Source: Dendrolimus kikuchii (taxonomy: Eukaryota > Arthropoda > Insecta > Lepidoptera > Lasiocampidae). From it: a DNA stretch of 64,000 nt. The DNA lies in assembly GCA_019925095.2 (NCBI GenBank), contig CM034406.1, forward strand, positions 17,112,388 through 17,176,387, written 5' to 3'. The position numbers and the translations under genes are program-made. Below, piece by piece: positions 44,580-55,074 of the stretch (the first letter of the stretch is position 1; each line of letters begins with the position of its first letter). The notes under the pieces were generated by a model. The model saw only the letters and a list, made by a program, of their open reading frames with translations, was not told the origin of the DNA and ran no database searches.

Positions 44580-44857
44580 AGAAAAATCGAAATATGTGCT
44601 GAGACACATAGTAGAAGTGAAACTTCAACGGACAAGTGGCATCGGATAAGTGGCAAAATGAATCGCAACAAAATTTTAATTTTAAGGGCACATTGTTAAT
44701 GATACTTGTCCAATTAGAAAACCTGCCTGTAAAACTTCAAGTTAAAATTTTGTTGCGGTTTGTTTTGCCAGTTATCCGTTGCCATTCGTTTTAACACTTG
44801 TCCGTTGAAGTTTCACTTCTACTATATGTCCCAGAACACATTTCGATTTTTTCGCAG
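44580..44857. mobile_element. Fold-back element with ~100-bp inverted arms
   Basis: The left arm runs from 'gaaaaatcgaaatatgtgct' through 'agtagaagtgaaacttcaac' to 'cgcaacaaaattttaa'. The right arm (about 44,737-44,857) is its diverged reverse complement. About 50-70 bp separate them. A frame across the left arm is accidental. No target duplication was settled. Confidence 0.65.
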
Positions 44858-45124
44858 GTTTACTGCAAATTATGATTTGGTTAGATTAGGTACATTTTAA
44901 TGAATGCATTTTTTATTTAGACCTATTTATCAAACAAAAATACTGAATTCGGTCCGAAACTAAAAAACGCATCCATAGTCTACTCTAAAATTATGCCACC
45001 TCGCACCACGTCTACTCTAAATTTATGCCGCTCCTCCACGCGGCCGTAACGCTTTTTCGTGACAAAAAAATCCTAAGACCCCCCGTCTATATAGAAGTTT
45101 CACTTCAAAAAATATTGTATGATT

Positions 45125-45425
45125 GGCATGTGGGGTGAGGCAAAGGGGGTTATGCTCTCCTCGCCTTTTCAACTTTTATATAAATCGGCTGATAGATGAA
45201 CTCAGCAGAGCACATGTCGGATGTCGCATAGATGGGGCGTGCATACAACATCAGAAACGCTGAAGACATAGTTCAGCTGAGCCCATCTGTTGGCGGTCTG
45301 AGGGGGCTCTTGTCAATATGCGAGTCGTACGCGGTGAACCATGGCCTTACGATATAATGCTAAGAAGAGCGAGGTTATGATATTTAAAGCAGGCGATAAG
45401 TCTTACCAGTCTTCAAGAAATCCCA
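45125..45425 (+). pseudogene. Reverse-transcriptase fragment of another LINE
   Basis: Broken frames give blocks like LCSPRLFNFYINRLIDELS, VGCRIDGACIQ and YDIMLRRAR. These resemble the 'G.LTSP.LFN.Y...L' to 'GL..N..KSE' region of non-LTR reverse transcriptases. At least two frameshifts, and the catalytic YADD stretch is deleted. Clade not assigned. Confidence 0.55.
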
Positions 45426-45544
45426 ATCGACTTATGCTAACCCAATAGTAGAACTGTAATATGTCAAAGAAGCTCTTTTTATTATTATTGGACTTGACTT
45501 TATGTTATTGGTCCGAAGACCTTACAACTTTACCGGGGTTTTTG

Positions 45545-45665
45545 GGACGAGTGCCTTCGCGAAGCGAAGCCGCTCGAGCCCGGGGGGGGGCAACTTGCTC
45601 GAGGGAGCTCCCTAAGGAGTTTTACCTCGGCTGAACTGTTGCCATGAGAGGAGGATGAAATTAAT
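45545..45665 (+). repeat. GC-rich dispersed repeat G, copy 2
   Basis: Same block order as 19,115-19,240: 'gccttcgcgaagcgaagccg', a (G)9 run, 'gctcgagggagctccctaag' and 'tttacctcggctga'. It follows directly after the LINE fragment, so the two may belong to one element (RT then 3' UTR). Confidence 0.65.
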
Positions 45666-46425
45666 GATGCCCACCATAGGGCGAAAGAAGCTCTTACACC
45701 ATGTGTGTTAGTATTTATAACCACTTACCAGAAAATTTTAAGTAACTACCCTAAAATATTTTTTTCAATAAAAGTAGCAGAGTGGCTGATACGCATGGCA
45801 TTTTATATCATTGATGAATATTTTAATTTTAAACAGACGGATAATAAGAACGTAATTTAATAAATTTACTGAATTATATACAAATTGATAACGACATTAT
45901 CTTAATAGTTTATGAATAATATATAACTGAAAGAGACATAATAAATTGTATATTAAATATTTGTTGTAATTATAAGAGCATCATACCACAAACTACTATG
46001 GATACTACGTATCATCATACTCAGTAATGTAATCAATAATATAATAAATAAAATAAGTAGAAAGAAATGCGCATCCATACTGGCCCGCGTTCGCAGCAGC
46101 ACTGTTGGTGCTGCATGCTCAGTCTTATTGTAGATCGATGGGACTTGCCACTGCTACGTAAATGGGTGCAACTGCACACCCAGTTAGATGCATGAGTTTG
46201 TTTGTTTCCTGCCGCTTCGCGGCCCGGTGGCCGAGTCCATACTTGAAGTGATTTTGGTATGTCCTTTTGACGCCGTTATTAATTGTTGTTGTGAATTAAT
46301 TTGAACTTTGATAACATGGAAATAGTATTATAATATAAAATTGTATAATATGGAAATATTACATTTTCTGAAATAAATGAGTTATTATTCACATATATAT
46401 TTTATATTGAAGTTTTTTTACATTA
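45666..46425. other. Intergenic, no recognised gene
   Basis: AT-rich, then a patch with 'cgcttcgcggcccggtggcc' (46,212-46,231). No supportable frame. Confidence 0.4.
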
Positions 46426-46429
46426 GGTA

Positions 46430-47070
46430 TTATAAATGTATGTCTTTGAAGACCACAGGCCATACAAATGGCCCGGACTTTTGGAGGGCTTTCGTGGAGC
46501 CTTGGGAAGGCCAACACTTAGAGACCCCTTGACAAATTTAATGTAAATGTGGAGTGACACTAACCGGCGATTATCCTTGTCTACAGCATATAATAATGCA
46601 CCAAGGACAAGACCCTGCCAGTGTCGTACTATTGTGGGAAATGAAAACAAAAAGAACCCGGGCTATTGGGGTGAATTGCTAATATACTAAGTCTGGGAGT
46701 ATGAGGACTATAGCGTCTGCCCGACGCAATGTCGGGGAACATGAAAAAAATAGTCAGATGGTGACTCGCCACTTTCTGCATGGGCCCCAAAAAATGCCAT
46801 AGAAGACAGGAGCAACATGGGTGTAAGTGGATAAGGGTTTTAGAGAGGTGGATTGCAGGTTCACCGAGGCTACTTCTAACGTTATGCCATTTATCACTTC
46901 CACCTCTGGAGCTTGAGTCTTAGCTCTAGCGATCTCCGCTCCGTGCCGGCTGGCTACGTCAAAACGGAGGCGTGGGCCTTGCCTTGGCTCCCGGAGTCAG
47001 GTCCGAGGTGTAGCTACTCACCTAAGGCTTCGCCAGAAAGCCCCCTTGCGGGATTATTATTATTATTATT
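46430..47070 (+). repeat. Retroposon-like segment with (ATT)n tail
   Basis: About 600 bp, more GC-rich than its surroundings, ending 'cccccttgcgggattattat' and (ATT)5. A microsatellite tail after a GC-rich body is typical of LINE 3' ends. No RT motif was found in it. Confidence 0.45.
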
Positions 47071-47204
47071 AACGCCTTTTTAAACTTGAAAAGTGGCGGA
47101 TTTCGACCAGCTGTTATTATTTGTCATTTGACCTGTCAGAACGATATTCTTGTCTATTTGTGTATCCAGCCAGTGTGAATTTCCATTAATATTTAAGTTT
47201 CTAT

Positions 47205-47556
47205 GCACGCGTTCCGAAAGTAGCTCACATCGCCCAAAATGCTCCGTCAACCGTTTCACATGGCGACCAAGGTAGTTACGGTCGTGGCGAAAACATCGCT
47301 AAAGACGTCATCATTTTTGATCACATAGCGCTTAAACAACGACCCATGTCGAAGTGGGCGTTGACCACAGAGCATTAATTCTCCCTATCAATTGACATTT
47401 AAAAAGGCGCGTTTTTCTTATCAACCAATGACATTAGTGTATTTCGACGTTTATGATATCAAAGCTCCATGATCCGTTCCACTAGAGTTTTTGACGTAAC
47501 CTCCGCAAGCAAGTGGAAGTGAATGTAGTCGTTGTGAGCCTCTTGTAGAACGTAGC
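47205..47556. mobile_element. MITE family Q with both termini
   Basis: The left end 'cgttccgaaagtagctcaca' is mirrored at the right by 'gttgtgagcctcttgtagaa', giving roughly 25-bp imperfect terminal repeats. Relative to the 13,658 copy it has an extra ~120-bp internal segment (47,365-47,475). Confidence 0.6.
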
Positions 47557-47756
47557 CTTGTCAGCTCCATCTGGAACGCGCTGAAAGACGTCTGTGATAA
47601 ACGAAACGAAAATAATGTTTTCCTGACGTAGTGTTCACTTTTGTTTTTCTTTTGTAAGGTTCAATAAATTATATTAATAATTGATGTTTTTTATTTATTA
47701 GGTAGTTTAAATCTACGTAGTTACCTAGGTACATACATCTACAATAAACTAAAACA

Positions 47757-50700
47757 ATGAATGTTAGAAGCGAAACAAGTTTTTGTTGCTTATGTTTAAA
47801 TACTGAAGTGAAATTTTGGAAAATTGATAGGAATATTTCTGCTATTTTGAAGGAATTCTTGGGTTCACAGGCTAGTATAATTTCTAATTATATTCGTTAT
47901 ACTATTGCTACTAATAAGTTGAAAGGAACACTAAAATTTTTTATGCTATCCAGAAAGTGTGTTTAAAGACATGTCTGGTTATCCAACAATGAGTGTCGGT
48001 GCTAACACCCATTTATCATTTATGGTAGAAAAAGTTTGAAAGCTGAATGATACACATTTGAAATTAGAGCTTTAAGAAATATATCTTGGGCTGAAACACT
48101 TATTTGTAGGTTGAAGCAACATTTTTTTGTGAGAGACTTAAAATGAGCTCTTCATGCTAATAACGAAGGAAATATATACTTGGTTTCAAGTAAAATTTAT
48201 ATATATTCTTCTTTTCATAAATATATATATTCTTGCGTTATTCATAACTTAAAACTTTTCTTTTGGCACATGTGTAGAAATAATTTTTATTACTGTTTAG
48301 ACTAATTAATTTGAGTTTGACTCCGTTTACTTGTAAACAATTTTAATCTGGTTATTTTGTATAACCTCACAAGAATCTATGAGGCTAAGATGTTTTGTAA
48401 GATGATAAAGTGGCACTATTAATTTATCTGTTATCAACTCGACCAAGAAGTTCTAAATACCTTGATGCTACAGCTTCATATGTTGTAGCCCGCAGCACCT
48501 TATCGAATACATCTATGTGGCCCTTATAAGAAAAAAGTCAAGTATGGTTACAGTAACTAATGTGTGTTAATTTGGTGAGAAATAAAGTGTTATCCATCTT
48601 TGTTGTGGCTGATGTTTTGAGTGTTAACTTAGTTTCATTATACAAGGCTTATATAATGTTATTTTAATTACAGTTTTTGGATATTACTTTATACAAAAAT
48701 GTATGTCTGATATGTTACACATTACTAATGAAATCAATAAAATTCAAAGAGCAATGTTTGGAAGCAAGACATTTGTATTTCAACATGGTTCATGTAAGTA
48801 CCTACAACTAAATAGTAATGTGGTCTAGGTTTTGACCATAGCTTCATTCGCGTTAATGTAACATTTTTTAAGGATAAAAATAAGCCTCTGTGCTATTCTA
48901 GACTGTATTTTTCTCTGTGCCAAATTTCATTGTGATCTATTCAGCCGTACTGGCGTGCTTGAATAACAAACATCCATCCAAACTTTGGCATTTATAATCT
49001 AAGTATAATTTACTTTTTATATATTGCATGAATTTAGCAGAGAAGCAGGATAGATAGCCCCCTTGTTCGAAAGCAGTTACCGTCCCCTATGTACATACTG
49101 ATGAGTAGTACATGTGTAAGCAAATACGTCCTGTACAAATTACATTTGTGTTGATACTGCTTAAAATTTGAAAATCTAAGACTTCACAATTTTTGTTGCA
49201 CTACTCACGCCTCAATTCTAAGAGGAAGGACAGAACAAGGCTCATGCTACATCATTACAATAAGGCCTCTACGGATATTTAGATGACAAAAAGGGACAAC
49301 ATGATATGTCAAAGTACGACTGCTAGTAAAATGAGGAGGACACAGACCAATCACATCCAATTCTTAACGAACATTTCCAAACTAGAAGTTGAACAGAACA
49401 AATGAGAGAATGATGATCACTGCCTCACTTACCATATGTACAAATTTTCTCGCCCCATTTGAAGTGGTACATTGTACTGGTTTAGTACAAAATGTTATGT
49501 TACTTTTACAAATTTCATTTTAAAATCATGTCCTACTCAACATTATATGTATATTTGCAACACCCAAGGTGCTACCTATCTGCTGTCGCTTTCTAAAGAG
49601 GCTCCATTTTGTGTCCACTCCATTTTTTTCATTGGTACAAAATAATATTCTTTTTTATTTTAAGATGGTATAAAAGTTCTTTATTTAAAATCCGTTCAAC
49701 ATTTGTGACCAGTAGTCTAAATTATATAAAGATATGACAGAACTTATGACCCGACTAAATGTATATATATATATATCCATGTCCATTTGTTCATTACAAT
49801 AATGTAATAGGAAAAGAACAATGGGAATAATTAAACAGTGTATTATAATTCCTTTTTCATGACTATAAACTACAGTTACACTATCTTACATAATTATATA
49901 ATATTTTCTAGGTTTCAGAAGAATTACTGAACATGTTACATAAGTTAAATTTCAAACCAAATCTCAAACAAACACAAGTTAATATTATAGATGTAGATGA
50001 CTTCCCATATCTCTCTGAAAGTCATGATCCAGTCATTCCTGCAATAGAAGAGTTAAACATAGATTTCAAAGAAGGGTTAGTAGGAAACAAATCTGTTTTT
50101 GATGATTTCAAACCAAATCTAACACAAACCCAAATTCATTTTCTAAATGTAGATGCATCTCTTTCTCGTCTTGAAAGCAATGATCCAGTTACTCCTACAA
50201 CAGCAAAGTTAAACAATAACTTTAGTGGCGAGATACTAGGAAATGAATCTATTATTGATGAAGATTTCAAGCCGAATCTAAAACAAACCCAACTTAATTT
50301 TTTAAATGTAGATGCATTTGCATCTCTGTCAGACACCACTGATCCTGTTACTCCAACAGAAGAGTTGAATGTAGTTTTTAAAGAAGAGATAATAGAAAAT
50401 GAATCGGTTCTTGGTGAAGATTGCAAACCAAATCTAACACAAAATCAAGTTTCATTTCTAAAGGTAGATACATCTACATTTCTTCTTAAAAGCAGTGACC
50501 CAGTCACTCCTGCAATAAAAGAGTTAAACGAAGATTTTCGTCAAGACATAGTAAGAAATGAATTTGTTATTGATGAAGAATTCAATTTTATACAAGAGGA
50601 TGGTTTAGAACTAAAAGATAATCTATTAAGAGATTTAAATGTTGTAGAAAATGATAAGATAGTTATTGAAATAGATAAACGTACATCAGAAACTTTAATA

Positions 50701-52777
50701 TGTCTCACAGATAAGGTATTCAATGAAGAAATTTATGTCAAAGAAGGTAAGATTTACAGTATGAATGTACGCACATAAGTAGACTTTATTGTCATCATCA
50801 TAATCAACCTGGTATAACTAATTAACTAACCACTATTTAATGAAATCCCAGTTGTGCATAGAACTTAGGATCTGCTTTCCTACTTTATTATGAGATCTTT
50901 GGCATTTAAATGATCCATAACTATGCGGAATAATGTGAATTGTAAACAAAGCAAATTTATCCACGTTGTTTTAATTTTAGCATTGACTCAAGTTTAAAAT
51001 CCATTAAAAATAACTAAATATGGATATAACAAAGTTTTACACGATCAGTGTATTTTCAGTCCAGTAGAATTGGAAAAAAAAAATATTTTGTCATAATTTG
51101 ACGATATTTAATACTAAAAAAACCGCCGATCTGACACGCGGTTTTTTGTATTATTATTTATGTTTTCTACTCTATCCAACCCGGGCATGCATATTTTTAT
51201 TATTTATTATTATAAAGTAGGTATCCTACAGTATGGCTATTTTAAAGGCCAAACAATACAGTATCATAAATCTAGACCAAAAATGGATATATGATCTAAA
51301 AGAAAAGAAATATAAATAGTTACAGCAATACACCAAAATTAATTATCCAATCTATCAGAAAACTGTGATACTTGTGACGGGAAAACTAAACAATAATAAT
51401 TGTTTAAATCTAAACAAACATTAGGTACCCTTCTTTTGAGGCTTAAATAACTTTACTAACAACTGACGACTTTTAGAAGAATTAAGAATACAATACCTAT
51501 TGCTAGACCTATATTGGATTTTATTAAGAACTATTGATTATTAACTAAATACTTACAGATTAGTTTTATACAGATAAAACAAATTTTAGGATTTGTAGTG
51601 TAACAGAGGACTTGTGGACTTCCAGTGTGGAAGAAAATACATTGTACTGACCCCAATCAGTTTCTGGAAAACAACTGGAACATGATTCAAAATGTAGTCA
51701 GTTACATTGTTCTTATTTTCAGGTGTACCAGCGAGAAAACGCACATTAAACGAAGTACCGCAAAAAACAAAGCGGATTAAGCTTGACGAAACAACTAAGG
51801 ACAGAAAACTATTAATAAATGATATTTTGAAAATATTGCCAAACAATAATCGTAAAGCATCTGACGCAGGCTTTTCTAAAAAGTTATCTGTTACTTCGAA
51901 TGTGAAAATGTCTAAGAGCAAAAAAATTATAAAATCAACAGTTAACGGCCATAAGATAACTACGATTGCACCAAAAGTTAATATTAAGGTTCAACCCAAA
52001 AATGCACTTGTACAAAACAAGACATTTGATTCTAAGTTATCTTTTAATAATGTAAACAATGAAATCTCCAAACAATACCTTCTGAAAAGTGTCGATGCTG
52101 CTCTGGTTCCAAGTACTTCATTAGACAGAATTTATGAAGGAAATAAATCTAATATTTATAATAAGAAGGGATCAGAAAATGATTTTTCTTGTCATGTATG
52201 TCACACCAATTTTCTTACAAAAATCAGTTTAAATGTACATCTTGGAGTACACACCAGGGAGAAGCCATACCTATGTGATTTATGTGACTACCGATGTGCA
52301 CGTAAAGACTATTTATTAATACATATAAAGCGTAAACATACAAAGGAAAAGAACTTCTCATGTGATATATGTGAGTACAGGTGCGTTTCAAAGAGCGTCT
52401 TAGATATACATCTTCGTAAACACACTGGAGAAAAACCCTACATTTGTGATTTATGTGATCGTAGATTTGCATGTAAAGAATATTTAAAAACACACCTAAG
52501 GTATAAGCACACAAAAGAAAAGAAATTCTCTTGTCATATATGTCAATACAAATGTGTTACAAAGAGAGCCTTAAATTTACATCTTTGTACACACACAAAA
52601 GAGAGACACTTCTTATGTCATATTTGTCTTGACAAATTTGTTACAAAAGGCGACCTTAACGCACATTTACGAGTACACGCTAGGGACAAACGATACATAT
52701 GTGATTCATGTAATCGTAGATTTGCATTTAAAGAATATTTAATAAAACATATGAAGCTTATACATACAAAAGAATAG
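47757..52777 (+). CDS. ZADZF2: paralogue of ZADZF1, 4 exons, 707 residues, shortened finger array
   Basis: Exons: 47,757-47,870, 48,674-48,793, 49,912-50,746 and 51,723-52,777, with phases 0, 0 and 1 as in ZADZF1. Exons 1 and 2 are exactly 114 and 120 nt in both genes. ZAD Cys pairs are CCLC and CLIC. The acidic linker (residues 79-356) has four ~55-residue repeats against two in ZADZF1. After PARKRT and a Ser/Asn/Lys-rich region come seven fingers (about 511-703). The order breaks alternation once: finger 5 (FSCHICQYKCVTK) is followed directly by another F-type finger. The stop TAG sits where the paralogue has AAG in a T-K-E-K-N linker. Intron 1 needs a GC donor (CAG|gctagt). The gene may be active in a shortened form or be decaying; sequence alone does not decide. 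Confidence 0.75.
47871..48673 (+). other. ZADZF2 intron 1
   Basis: 803 bp, with a putative GC-AG boundary. AT-rich; no mobile element recognised. Confidence 0.6.
48794..49911 (+). other. ZADZF2 intron 2 with repeat fragments
   Basis: A dispersed-repeat piece at 48,860-48,985 ('tgccaaatttcattgtgatc') and a diverged family A/B fragment at 49,030-49,115 ('gaaagcagttaccgtcccct'), with another scrap at 49,555-49,600 ('gcaacacccaaggtgctacc'). An AT tract lies at 49,762-49,775. Confidence 0.6.
49912..50746 (+). repeat. ZADZF2 exon 3: four copies of the acidic ~55-residue repeat
   Basis: Units begin FKPNLKQTQVNIIDVDD, FKPNLTQTQIHFLNVDAS, FKPNLKQTQLNFLNVDA and CKPNLTQNQVSFLKVDTS. Each carries 'DPV.P' in the middle and 'N(E/K)S' near its end. 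The exon keeps frame and splice phase despite the added copies, which means whole-unit gain (or loss in ZADZF1). Confidence 0.85.
50747..51722 (+). other. ZADZF2 intron 3
   Basis: 976 bp without the repeats that fill ZADZF1 intron 3. One GC-stem hairpin AAAAACCGC / GCGGTTTTT lies at about 51,117-51,146. Confidence 0.6.
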
Positions 52778-53160
52778 AACTTCTCTTGTCATATACGCGT
52801 ACGTCACTGGAAATGTGTTGCAAAGAGGGTCTTAAATAATACATCCACATAAACATACATATTTTATACATATGTGACTGTAGATTTGCAAGTAAAGAAC
52901 AGTTAAAAACAAATATAAGGCATAAACATGCAGTGGAAAAGAACTTTTCGTTTCATATAAATGTGTTGTAGTTGTAAAGGGCATGTGAAATGTACGTCTT
53001 TCTAAACACGGGAGAAACCGGTACATATGTGTTTTTGCTATTATGGATGTGTGCAAAAAGATCTATTAAATAACCATATAAAGTATAAACACACAAAGAA
53101 GGATTTCTCATGTCATATCAGTACAAATGTGTAACAAAGAGCACCTTACTTGTATATCTT
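52778..53160 (+). pseudogene. Decayed remainder of the ZADZF2 finger array
   Basis: After the TAG, finger-coding sequence continues in broken frames: 'aacttctcttgtcatatacg', 'agatttgcaagtaaagaaca', 'ggcataaacatgcagtggaa', 'aaccatataaagtataaaca', 'ttctcatgtcatatcagtac'. At least four to five former fingers are traceable, with several frameshifts and deletions. The ancestral array was therefore longer than seven. Confidence 0.8.
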
Positions 53161-53169
53161 TAAGGTAGG

Positions 53170-53611
53170 AACATACTGAGCCCATGTACACAACGTATGC
53201 CACGCATTATGACATCTAGACACTAGAATTTGTATGAAAACCATTCAATTAGAAACATACTTGTCATACGCAACGCTATTACACCCTATGCAATAGGCAC
53301 TTATTGCTGAGTCAAACATCTCATTGACATAGATTTCCAAAATGTCGATCAGCAGTAATTGCCTATAAATACCAAATCTTTTTACAAATTCACAGAGTTC
53401 TCTTGGTTATTAGCCACAGCTCTACAGCAACGGACCTGGTTTATGCCTGCCGGCTGGATTGCTCAAAACTAATACCATATCGGTCCGGTAGACCTTTGAG
53501 GTCCCGTATATTGAGACTCCAAGTCAATTATTATTCATAATAATAAAATAAAAGGTTCCTGTAAGCCAAAATTGTTTTTTTTTTTAAACATATAAGTGCT
53601 CGGGACTAACA
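53170..53611 (+). promoter_or_regulatory. Candidate 5' LTR of the errantivirus-type element
   Basis: The region before the primer site has a TATA-like CCTATAAATACC (53,362-53,373) and later AATAAAATAAAAGG (53,546-53,559), in the order expected for U3-R-U5. No second copy exists in the window, so the LTR and its left edge are inferred. An imperfect inverted pair 'taggcacttattgctga' / 'tcagcagtaattgccta' lies just upstream of the TATA box. Confidence 0.4.
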
Positions 53612-53613
53612 TT

Positions 53614-53625
53614 TGGTGTCAGAAG
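53614..53625 (+). other. Primer-binding site, tRNA-Leu type
   Basis: TGGTGTCAGAAG is complementary to the CTTCTGACACCA 3' end typical of a tRNA-Leu. It lies 3 bases after the presumed LTR end 'gggactaaca'. Confidence 0.65.
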
Positions 53626-53639
53626 AAAGCGGGATATTA

Positions 53640-54073
53640 TTGCCCGCCGGACGCCCCGTTCCTGACGACGTCCAACAAAAAGCCAAGCTGTGACGGTGCT
53701 GTACCAGTCTCTCTGACTGTGCATAGCCAGACTCCAGCTCTACGTGTCGAGGAAGCCGCCACGCCGTACCTCATCGTGCCCGAGGGTCCATTGCCCAGCC
53801 GCGAGGTCCTGTTGCGCGGCCCAACGACAACGCGTTGACCTAGATATAAAGCGTCAACAACCCAACGTGTTGCTGCCACGCGCTGACACGAGCCGCCGAT
53901 TGAGCGTCGCCGCCCGCCGCCGCCGCAGCCGTCGCCGCCTCCGCCGCCGTCGCCGCCGCCGCCGCCGCCAAGTCAGCATAATAACCAACACATGCTGCCG
54001 CTGATGTTTATACTGTGAGTGCATTTTAAGTTTATTATCTGTTATAGTTCCATTTCTTTATTTATAATTGATC
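53640..54073 (+). other. GC-rich leader with CCG/CGC triplet repeat
   Basis: Between the primer site and gag lies a leader unlike its AT-rich surroundings. From 53,906 to 53,972 it is nearly pure (CCG)n/(CGC)n. Open frames here, including an Arg-rich one, follow from the repeat. Such a leader could hold the packaging signal; that is inference. Confidence 0.6.
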
Positions 54074-55051
54074 ATGGCAAACCCAAAAATCGATCACTCC
54101 CCTATATCCTCCCATACCGTAAAAATGAATTTTACCGACCTCACCCGCTTCATAAAAACCTTCGATGGAGATAGAAATAAATTATCCCCGTTTCTACGTA
54201 ACTGCGAGAATGCCCTTAACTTAATTAACCCCAATCAATACGAAATATTATTTAAATTTATACTATCCCAATTAGAAGGTAAAGCAGAAGCAATATGTTC
54301 CCTTAAAGTTTTCAGTAATTGGTCGGACCTGAAACAATTTTTAAAAAGTAACTTTGGCGAGTGTAAACACCGTAACCATCTATTATTAGACCTCCAAAAC
54401 TGTAGAATGAAACCTAACGAAAGTGCTCTGCAATATAGTACACGTCTAGAAACTCATCTTACACGACTACAGACGGACATATCTCATTCAACCATCAATC
54501 AGGGTGAACTGCTAGGACGACTAGCTAATACGGAAGACCTGGCTTTACACACCTTTTTGCTGGGGCTACCCAGCCATATTTCCAACATATTGAGATGCCG
54601 CAATCCGGAAAACCTTGCCGAAGCAATTAATTTAGCTATTCAAGAAGAAAAATTCTACAACTATGCTCAATCCTCGCAGTCAAGAAATTCCGTAGAATCC
54701 AAACCAAAATGCCGTCTTTGTGGCAAACCTGGGCACACGGATAGATCGTGCTATTCAAATCGTCACCGTCCCATCCATAATGTAGCTTTCCAACCAAGAC
54801 CTTCTCAATCCATTCCCAATACTTCACCACCAAACCCGACTATCTGTGCATATTGTAAGGCAGTCGGTCATCACATAAATCAATGTCGTAAAAGGGAATA
54901 TAATAACACAAATCGTCAAAGATTTTCAAACCCTACAAATCATCAAATAAATTCTAACCCACCTTTAAATAAAGTACACAATTTAGACGAAAACCATGAT
55001 CAGACCCAAGAGTGTCCAACAGACCCCCAAAATGATAATTTTTTATACTAA
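54074..55051 (+). CDS. Gag polyprotein of the errantivirus-type element
   Basis: It would form the capsid and nucleocapsid of virus-like particles. The first ATG in good context is 54,074, giving about 325 residues. The first 180 residues are helical and capsid-like (segments FVLSQLEGKAEAICSLK-like and LQYSTRLETHLTRLQ). Two CCHC knuckles follow, CRLCGKPGHTDRSC and CAYCKAVGHHINQC, at about residues 213 and 257. The tail is Asn/Pro-rich. The frame is open and of reasonable length. Drosophila gypsy Gag lacks such knuckles, so this belongs to a knuckle-bearing branch. Confidence 0.8.
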   Translation: MANPKIDHSPISSHTVKMNFTDLTRFIKTFDGDRNKLSPFLRNCENALNLINPNQYEILFKFILSQLEGKAEAICSLKVFSNWSDLKQFLKSNFGECKHRNHLLLDLQNCRMKPNESALQYSTRLETHLTRLQTDISHSTINQGELLGRLANTEDLALHTFLLGLPSHISNILRCRNPENLAEAINLAIQEEKFYNYAQSSQSRNSVESKPKCRLCGKPGHTDRSCYSNRHRPIHNVAFQPRPSQSIPNTSPPNPTICAYCKAVGHHINQCRKREYNNTNRQRFSNPTNHQINSNPPLNKVHNLDENHDQTQECPTDPQNDNFLY

Positions 55052-55074
55052 ATAGGGTTCCGCAACCGCGTCAT

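Noticed and set aside
51115..51150. Rho-independent-like terminator (GC stem plus T run)
   Set aside because: It lies in an intron of a spliced gene in a eukaryotic sequence; the resemblance is incidental.
53744..54004. Arginine-rich open frame in the retroelement leader
   Set aside because: It is produced by the CCG/CGC triplet tract; the other frames are open too, and no family signature is present.
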